Position numbers and translations under genes: made by a program
Assembly: GCF_040947875.1 (NCBI RefSeq)
Contig: NZ_JBFRXN010000002.1
Coordinates: forward strand, 1,178,001-1,242,000
Reading direction: 5' to 3'
Source: Pseudomonas sp. MYb118
GTDB taxonomy: Bacteria; Pseudomonadota; Gammaproteobacteria; Pseudomonadales; Pseudomonadaceae
Length of the DNA: 64,000 nucleotides
Shown here: one piece after another, positions 56,989 to 64,000 of the stretch
How positions within the stretch are numbered: the stretch's first letter is position 1
How the letters are laid out: every line of letters starts with the position of its first letter
Notes under the pieces: generated by a model
What the model was told of the DNA's origin: nothing
Seen by the model: only the letters and a program-made list of their open reading frames with translations
Database searches by the model: none

Positions 56989-57621
56989 TCAGGCCTGCAC
57001 GGCCAGGCCGTACTCGGCCGAGGCGTCTTGCAGCCACAGCCACCAGTAGTCGGAGAAGCTGCGACGGATCAGCAGTTCCCAGGTGTCTTCGGCGGTGTGG
57101 CGGATCACCAGTTGCGACTTGGCGAACACGGTGCCCACGGCCTTGCCCACCGGGAAGCTGTTGGGGTGCACGTCGTAGCTGGTGGATTTCATCAGCACCT
57201 GGCGCACGTTCGGGCCGCTCAGTTCGAGGATCTGCTGGCCGCCGCTGACGTTGACGATCTGGATGTGCAGGTCGCCCAGCGCTTCGCGCAGTTTTTTCTC
57301 GGCTTCGAACTCTTCGCCGCTCGGCACGATCAGCAGCCATTCGTCCGGGCCCAGCCATTGCAGGCTGGTTTCACCCTTGACGATGACGGTCAGTGCGGCC
57401 GGCAGTTCGATGCCCAGGGCCTTGTGCACACCGGCGGCGAACGCGGCGTCATGGCCATCGCCACGGATGGTCAGGTGGCCGAGGAGTTTTTTCTCGCGCA
57501 CGGTCACGCCGGCGCTCTTGCGGCCCTTGCCCACCAGGCTGGCGAGGTCGGCATGATGCAGCGACGACTCGGCCTTGGCCCCGGTGGTTGGGCGTTGTTG
57601 GTATACGTTGGCTGCGGTCAT
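56989..57621 (-). CDS. soxG: Sarcosine oxidase gamma subunit
   Basis: 210-residue subunit of heterotetrameric sarcosine oxidase, with the folate-binding-like fold of the family (LQWLGPDEWLLIVPSGEEFE; DVHPNSFPVGKAVGTVFAKS). ATG at 57621 (MTAANVYQQRPTTG). REPINs flank it on both sides. Confidence 0.93.
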   Translation of the reverse strand: MTAANVYQQRPTTGAKAESSLHHADLASLVGKGRKSAGVTVREKKLLGHLTIRGDGHDAAFAAGVHKALGIELPAALTVIVKGETSLQWLGPDEWLLIVPSGEEFEAEKKLREALGDLHIQIVNVSGGQQILELSGPNVRQVLMKSTSYDVHPNSFPVGKAVGTVFAKSQLVIRHTAEDTWELLIRRSFSDYWWLWLQDASAEYGLAVQA

Positions 57622-57679
57622 AAGGCACCCTTTGCTGAATTCTGTTGGTTCCGGCTCCTGTGGTGGCAGGCCCGCCGCC

Positions 57680-57744
57680 ATCGCGAGCAAGCCCGCTCCC
57701 ACAGGGAAACGCATTCCAAATTGTGGGAGCGGGCTTGCTCGCGA
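57680..57744. repeat. REPIN between soxA and soxG
   Basis: Arms 57680-57704 and 57721-57744, short 16-base loop. Confidence 0.92.
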
Positions 57745-57789
57745 ATGGGCCGACTCGGTGTCACTGCCCACCCACAAGACTTCAAGCCA

Positions 57790-60700
57790 CTACACGTTCT
57801 GCCGATCCCCCTTCGGATCGAAGAACACCGAAGAAACGATTTCCGCCTCGATCACGCTGCCGTCGGCCAGCGGTGCGAACACGCGCTCACCCAGGCGCTT
57901 CAGCCCGCCCTTGACCACGCCCATGGCAAACGAATAGCCCAGGGAGTTGTGCAGGTAGCTGGAGGTGACGTGGCCGACCATGGTCATCGGGATCGCCTGC
58001 TTGGTGTTGAACACCAGTTGCGCACCTTCCGGCAGCCACTTGGTCGGGTCGATCGGCTTGAGGCCTACCAGTTGCTTGCGCTGGTCACGCACGCAGTCTT
58101 CACGGTTCATGCCACGCTGGCCGATCCACGAGAACGGTTTGGTGCGGCCCACGCACCAGCCCATGTTCAGGTCGTCCGGGGTCATCGAGCCGTCGGTGTC
58201 CTGGCCGACGATGATGAAGCCCTTCTCGGCCCGCAGGATGTGCATGGTTTCGGTGCCGTACGGGGTCAGGTTGTACTGCTTGCCGGCCTCGACGATTTTT
58301 TCCAGCACGCCCATCGCATAGTCGGCCTGCACGTTGACTTCGTACGACAGCTCACCGGTGAACGAGATCCGGAACACCCGCGCCGGCACGCCGCCCACCA
58401 GGCCTTCTTTCCAGGTCATGAACGGGAACGCTTCGTTGCCCAGGTCCATGTCGGTGACTTCGCTGAGCAGCTTGCGGCTGTTCGGCCCGGACAGGGTCAT
58501 GGTCGCCCAGTGATCGGTCACGGAGGTGAAGTACACCTTCAGGTCCGGCCATTCGGTCTGCTGGTAGATCTCCAGCCACTGCAGCACGCGTGCAGCGCCG
58601 CCGGTGGTGGTGGTCATGACGAAATGGTTGTCGGCCAGACAGGCCGTCACACCGTCGTCGAACACCATGCCGTCTTCCTTGCACATCAGGCCGTAGCGCG
58701 CCTTGCCCACGTCTAGCTTGGTCCAGGCGTTGGTGTAGATGCGGTTGAGGAACTCACGGGCATCCGGCCCCTGGATGTCGATCTTGCCCAGGGTCGAGGC
58801 GTCCAGCAGGCCGACGCTGTCACGCACGGCCTTACATTCGCGTTTCACCGCCGCATGAATGTCTTCACCGTTTTTCGGGAAGTACCACGGACGCTTCCAC
58901 TGGCCGACGTCTTCGAACTCGGCACCGTTTTTCACGTGCCAGTGATGCAGCGCGGTGAAACGCACTGGCTCGAAGATGTGCCCACAGTGACGGCCGGCCA
59001 CAGCGCCGAAGGTGATCGGCGTGTAGTTCGGACGGAACATGGTGGTGCCCATCTGCGGGATGGTCACGTTCAGCGAACGGGCGGCGATGGCCAGACCGTT
59101 GACATTGCCTAGCTTGCCCTGGTCGGTACCAAAGCCCAGCGCGGTGTAGCGCTTGACGTGCTCGACCGACTCGAAGCCCTCGCGGGTCGCCAGTTCGATG
59201 GCGGCGGCGGTGACGTCGTTCTGCAGGTCGACGAATTGCTTCGGCGCACGAGCGGTGTTCTTTTCATGGGGCACCTGGAACAGCGCCAGGGTCGGCTCTT
59301 CGAGGCGGCTCAGGGCTTTGGGCAAGGTGCCTTCGACCACGCTGAAACCAGCTTCGCTGGCCGCACGGGCGCCGCCTTCGAAACCATCGGCCAGGGAATC
59401 GCCGAGGCCGTAGACGCCGTTGATGCCACCGACGCACACGCGTTTCTGCGGGGCTTCACCCGGTACGAAACCGAGGATGTCTTCACGCCAGATGGGCTTG
59501 CCACCCAGGTGCGAAGCCAGGTGAACCACCGGGCTGTAGCCGCCGGAGCTGGCCACCAGGTCGCATTCGAGCCATTCGCCAGGACTGGTCACGGCGTGGG
59601 CTTTGACGTCGATCGCCGCGACACGGGCAGCGGTCACGTGTTTGCTGCCACGGGCCTCGATCACGGCGCTGCCGGTGAGGATGCGAATGCCCTTGGCGCG
59701 GGCTTCTTCCACCAGCGCGCCGCGCGGGTTGCTGCGGGCGTCGGCGATGGCCACCACTTGCAGGCTGGCATCGAGCCAATCCAGGGCCACGCGGTAGGCG
59801 TGGTCGTTGTTGGTCGACAGCACCAGTTTCTTGCCCGGTGCCACGCCGTAGCGACGCACATAGGTGGACACAGCGCCGGCGAGCATGTTGCCCGGCACGT
59901 CGTTGTTGCCGTAGACCAATGGACGCTCGTGGGCGCCGGTCGCCAGGACCACGCGCTTGGCGCGCACCCGGTGGATACGCTGGCGCACCTGGCCAATCGG
60001 CGCACGATCACCCAGGTGATCGGTCAGGCGCTCGTGAATGGTCAGGAAGTTATGGTCGTGGTAGCCGTTGACCGTGGCGCGTGGCAGCAGCACCACGTCC
60101 GGGGTGTTCTTCAGTTCGCTGACGACGCTGGCCACCCAGTCCATGGCAGGCTTGCCGTCGAGGCTTTCGCGCGAATCGAGCAGGCTGCCGCCGAACTCTT
60201 CCTGTTCATCGGCGAGGATCACCCGGGCGCCGCTGCGTGCCGCCGCCAGTGCTGCGGCCAGGCCTGCGGGGCCGGCGCCGACCACCAGCACGTCGCAGTG
60301 CTGGTTCATGTAGTCGTAGGTGTCCGGATCGTTCTCGGTCGGCGAGCGACCAAGGCCGGCGGCCTTACGAATGTATTTCTCGTAGGTCATCCAGAACGAT
60401 TGCGGGTACATGAAGGTTTTGTAGTAGAAACCCGGAGGCATCAGCTTGCCGCCGACCTTGCCGAGAATCCCCATCACGTCGTTGTTCACGCTCGGCCAGC
60501 CGTTGGTGCTGGTGGCGACCAGGCCCTGGTACAGCGCCTGTTGCGTGGCGCGCACGTTGGGGATCTGCGTGGCTTCGGTGGCGCCGATCTGCAGCACCGC
60601 GTTGGGCTCTTCGGCACCGGCAGCGAAGATGCCGCGTGGGCGCGAGTACTTGAAGCTACGACCGATGATGTCGACACCGTTGGCCAGCAGGGCTGCGGCC

Positions 60701-60807
60701 AGAGAGTCACCTTCGAAGCCCTTGTAGCTCTGGCCGTTGAAGGTGAAGCTCAGGACTTTGTTGCGGTCGATCCGTCCGCCGTTGGACAGGCGATTGGTCT
60801 GGCTCAT
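57790..60807 (-). CDS. soxA: Sarcosine oxidase alpha subunit
   Basis: 1005-residue subunit carrying the NAD site and the folate-binding aminomethyltransferase-like half. N-terminal ferredoxin-like part (FNGQSYKGFEGDSLAAALLA), nucleotide-binding DVLVVGAGPAGLAAALAAAR around residue 175, and a C-terminal T-protein-like domain (ECKAVRDSVGLLDASTLGKI onwards) where the methyl carbon is passed to THF. Starts four bases before the soxD stop. Standard length for the family. Confidence 0.97.
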   Translation of the reverse strand: MSQTNRLSNGGRIDRNKVLSFTFNGQSYKGFEGDSLAAALLANGVDIIGRSFKYSRPRGIFAAGAEEPNAVLQIGATEATQIPNVRATQQALYQGLVATSTNGWPSVNNDVMGILGKVGGKLMPPGFYYKTFMYPQSFWMTYEKYIRKAAGLGRSPTENDPDTYDYMNQHCDVLVVGAGPAGLAAALAAARSGARVILADEQEEFGGSLLDSRESLDGKPAMDWVASVVSELKNTPDVVLLPRATVNGYHDHNFLTIHERLTDHLGDRAPIGQVRQRIHRVRAKRVVLATGAHERPLVYGNNDVPGNMLAGAVSTYVRRYGVAPGKKLVLSTNNDHAYRVALDWLDASLQVVAIADARSNPRGALVEEARAKGIRILTGSAVIEARGSKHVTAARVAAIDVKAHAVTSPGEWLECDLVASSGGYSPVVHLASHLGGKPIWREDILGFVPGEAPQKRVCVGGINGVYGLGDSLADGFEGGARAASEAGFSVVEGTLPKALSRLEEPTLALFQVPHEKNTARAPKQFVDLQNDVTAAAIELATREGFESVEHVKRYTALGFGTDQGKLGNVNGLAIAARSLNVTIPQMGTTMFRPNYTPITFGAVAGRHCGHIFEPVRFTALHHWHVKNGAEFEDVGQWKRPWYFPKNGEDIHAAVKRECKAVRDSVGLLDASTLGKIDIQGPDAREFLNRIYTNAWTKLDVGKARYGLMCKEDGMVFDDGVTACLADNHFVMTTTTGGAARVLQWLEIYQQTEWPDLKVYFTSVTDHWATMTLSGPNSRKLLSEVTDMDLGNEAFPFMTWKEGLVGGVPARVFRISFTGELSYEVNVQADYAMGVLEKIVEAGKQYNLTPYGTETMHILRAEKGFIIVGQDTDGSMTPDDLNMGWCVGRTKPFSWIGQRGMNREDCVRDQRKQLVGLKPIDPTKWLPEGAQLVFNTKQAIPMTMVGHVTSSYLHNSLGYSFAMGVVKGGLKRLGERVFAPLADGSVIEAEIVSSVFFDPKGDRQNV

Positions 60808-61133
60808 ACCTTCTCTCCCAGAGCCGTGGCGGCCGCTTTCGGGCTCTCGGTCTTGTCGGTGAATTGTGGCTTGGTGCCGATCTTGTAGGTTTCCAGGATC
60901 TCGTAGGTCACGGTGTCGCGGGTGGCGTTGAAGTACTGACGGCAACCGGCGGCGTGGATCCACAGTTCATGGTGCAAACCGCGAGGGTTGTCGCGGAAGA
61001 ACATGTAGTCGCCCCACTCCTCGTCGGTGCAGCTGTTGGGGTCCAGCGGGCGCGGGATGTGCGCCTGGCCGGATGCGTGGAATTCCTCTTCGGAGCGCAG
61101 TTCGCCGCAGTGAGGACAGAAGATATGCAACAT
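60804..61133 (-). CDS. soxD: Sarcosine oxidase delta subunit
   Basis: 109-residue zinc subunit. Ligands visible: C6 and C9 in FCPHCG, H60 and C64 in ELWIHAAGCRQYF. ATG at 61133 follows AGGAGAAATTTCCC. Lies 15 bases after soxB and overlaps soxA by four bases. Confidence 0.96.
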   Translation of the reverse strand: MLHIFCPHCGELRSEEEFHASGQAHIPRPLDPNSCTDEEWGDYMFFRDNPRGLHHELWIHAAGCRQYFNATRDTVTYEILETYKIGTKPQFTDKTESPKAAATALGEKV

Positions 61134-61148
61134 GGGAAATTTCTCCTG

Positions 61149-62399
61149 TTAGTGGGCGACGGCAGCAGCGCCGTGTTCGTCGATGAGGGCACCGCTGTGG
61201 AAGCGGTCGATGGAGAACGGTGCGGCCAGCGGGTGCATTTCACCCTTGGCCAGGCTTGCGGCAAACACGTTGCCCGAGCCCGGCGTGGCCTTGAAGCCAC
61301 CGGTACCCCAACCGCAGTTGAAGAACATGTTCGGCACCGGGGTTTTCGAGATGATCGGGCAGGCATCCGGGGTGGTGTCGACGATGCCGCCCCACTGGCG
61401 GTTCATGCGCACGCGTGACAGCACCGGGAACATCTCGACGATGGCCTGGATGGTGTGCTCGATCACCGGGTACGAACCACGCTGGCCGTAGCCGTTGTAG
61501 CCGTCGATACCGGCACCGATCACCAGGTCACCCTTGTCGGACTGGCTGATGTAACCGTGTACGGCGTTGGACATGATCACGCTGTCGATGATCGGCTTGA
61601 TCGGCTCGGACACCAGCGCCTGCAGCGGGTGGGATTCGAGCGGCAAGCGGAAACCGGCAAGCTTGGCCATGTGCCCGGAGTTACCGGCGGTGACCACACC
61701 AACGCGCTTGGCGCCGATGAAGCCCTTGTTGGTCTCGACCCCGATGCACACGCCGTTTTCCTTGCGGAACCCGGTCACTTCGGTCTGCTGGATCAGGTCC
61801 ACGCCCAGGGCGTCGGCGGCACGGGCAAAGCCCCAGGCCACGGCATCGTGACGGGCCACGCCGCCGCGACGCTGCACGGTAGCGCCCATCACCGGATAGC
61901 GGGTGTTCTTCGAGCAATCCAGGTACGGAATCTCGTCCGCGACCTGCTTGGCATCGAGCAGCTCGCCGTCCACGCCGTTGAGGCGGTTGGCGCTGACCCG
62001 ACGCTCGGAATCACGAATATCCTGCAGGGTGTGGCACAGGTTGTAGACGCCACGCTGGGAGAACATCACGTTGTAGTTGAGGTCCTGGGACAGGCCTTCC
62101 CACAGTTTCATCGCGTGTTCGTACAGGTGCGCCGACTCGTCCCACAGGTAGTTGGAGCGAACGATGGTGGTGTTGCGCGCGGTGTTACCGCCGCCCAGCC
62201 AGCCTTTCTCTACCACGGCCACGTTGGTGATGCCGTGTTCCTTGGCCAGGTAGTAGGCAGTCGCCAGGCCATGCCCGCCACCGCCGACGATGACCACGTC
62301 GTAGACCTTCTTCGGCGTCGGCGTGCGCCACATGCGCTGCCAGTTTTCGTGATGGCTCAGAGAGTGCTTGAAGAGGCCGAAACCCGAGTAGCGTTGCAT
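61149..62399 (-). CDS. soxB: Sarcosine oxidase beta subunit
   Basis: 416-residue flavoprotein oxidising sarcosine. FAD motif [18 protein letters not shown] at ~36-53, followed by [15 protein letters not shown]. His184 in RHDAVAWG is a candidate for the covalent FMN attachment. [10 protein letters not shown] at 62399 is preferred over the ATG six bases earlier, since GGAG then has a nine-base spacing. Follows glyA after 23 bases. Confidence 0.96.
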   Translation of the reverse strand: MQRYSGFGLFKHSLSHHENWQRMWRTPTPKKVYDVVIVGGGGHGLATAYYLAKEHGITNVAVVEKGWLGGGNTARNTTIVRSNYLWDESAHLYEHAMKLWEGLSQDLNYNVMFSQRGVYNLCHTLQDIRDSERRVSANRLNGVDGELLDAKQVADEIPYLDCSKNTRYPVMGATVQRRGGVARHDAVAWGFARAADALGVDLIQQTEVTGFRKENGVCIGVETNKGFIGAKRVGVVTAGNSGHMAKLAGFRLPLESHPLQALVSEPIKPIIDSVIMSNAVHGYISQSDKGDLVIGAGIDGYNGYGQRGSYPVIEHTIQAIVEMFPVLSRVRMNRQWGGIVDTTPDACPIISKTPVPNMFFNCGWGTGGFKATPGSGNVFAASLAKGEMHPLAAPFSIDRFHSGALIDEHGAAAVAH

Positions 62400-62422
62400 A
62401 GTCATTTACTCCAAAACTGCAC

Positions 62423-63676
<1,254 letters not shown>

Positions 63677-63866
63677 CGCGTCTCTCCCAGCGGCATCTGT
63701 GCGCCATTCGTCTTGGTAAGGCACCGGCTCTTCGGCAGTGCCCTTTGAATGCGATGGTATGGCCGGCGTCGAGAGGTCAAATGCCTACGGGCGCCACGCA
63801 AAGGCGCGTTTACGACATGGGCGCAAAGCGACAGGCCAGCTGAGATCCTCAACCTGTGCACAGCCC

Positions 63867-63958
63867 CTGTGGGAGCGAGCCTGCTCGCGATGGCGATCGA
63901 GCATTCAGCATCTGTGCAGGCTGACCCACCGCAATCGCGAGCAGGCTCGCTCCCACAG
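63867..63958. repeat. REPIN, GAGCAGGCTC subtype
   Basis: Arms 63867-63891 and 63934-63958, upstream of glyA. The rest of 63677-63971 contains no recognisable gene. Confidence 0.93.
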
Positions 63959-63971
63959 GGATGGTGCAGGA

Positions 63972-64000
63972 TCAGGCAAGCATCTGGCGAAGTGCGAGCA
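63972..64000 (-). CDS. Possible 3' end of a minus-strand gene
   Basis: The last 29 bases can be read on the minus strand as ...LALRQMLA followed by a TGA stop at 63972-63974, just beyond a REPIN as other genes here end. Too short to assign. Confidence 0.3.

Overview
This is a chromosomal window from a fluorescent pseudomonad (Pseudomonas fluorescens/putida type). The coding sequence is GC-rich, the gene families are typical of that group, and runs of genes match the order I recall from P. putida (davBA next to pqq) and P. aeruginosa (comF/bioBFHCD/fadE cluster, srkA, glcB, fiuIRA, creBCD, soxBDAG). The gaps between genes are filled with REP/REPIN hairpin repeats: 17 paired and 2 single copies in 64 kb. 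No tRNA, rRNA, insertion sequence, prophage or CRISPR array was seen.

Layout. 1-2.4 kb: 5'-truncated davB and davA, the first two steps of L-lysine breakdown to 5-aminovalerate. 2.4-10.2 kb: a complete PQQ cofactor cluster pqqF-A-B-C-D-E-H, including the 24-residue precursor peptide PqqA and a terminator between pqqA and pqqB. 10.2-13.8 kb: a small YqaE-type membrane protein, a RelE/HTH toxin-antitoxin pair with a palindromic operator, a class III aminotransferase and a divergent LysR regulator. 14-23.5 kb: three paralogous large acyl-CoA dehydrogenases, interleaved with a membrane diguanylate cyclase and a large periplasmic di-heme cytochrome of the peroxidase/MauG type. 23.8-28.8 kb: a small conserved protein and the biotin operon bioB-F-H-C-D (minus strand). 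28.9-34.7 kb (plus strand): comF, modE, a Tat-exported PhoX phosphatase, the kinase srkA and rarD.

34.9-41.7 kb: gcvR-like regulator, malate synthase G (glcB) behind a long, apparently structured leader, a stand-alone receiver protein, and a cNMP-binding/CBS/DUF294 protein broken by a one-base frameshift and followed by a DnaQ-type exonuclease. 41.9-48.2 kb: an iron-starvation sigma/anti-sigma/TonB-receptor system (fiuI-fiuR-fiuA like) with a PepSY membrane protein, a tiny membrane protein and a glutathione S-transferase. 48.4-52.6 kb: creB-creC-creD two-component system and its membrane target, plus a periplasmic retropepsin-like protease. 52.9-54.3 kb: an acyltransferase and a DUF2780 secreted protein. 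54.6-63.7 kb: the sarcosine operon glyA-soxB-soxD-soxA-soxG-purU-fdhA, which oxidises sarcosine to glycine and handles the released one-carbon unit as 5,10-CH2-THF, formate and formaldehyde.

Most genes are housekeeping or well-known accessory metabolism. The less explained signals are regulatory: a structured RNA leader before glcB, hairpins that bury the Shine-Dalgarno of creD and of the aminotransferase, tandem PsrA-like palindromes before one acyl-CoA dehydrogenase, paired DnaA boxes inside an inverted repeat between rarD and gcvR, and REPIN variants with enlarged or mixed arms. No clearly new multi-gene system was found.
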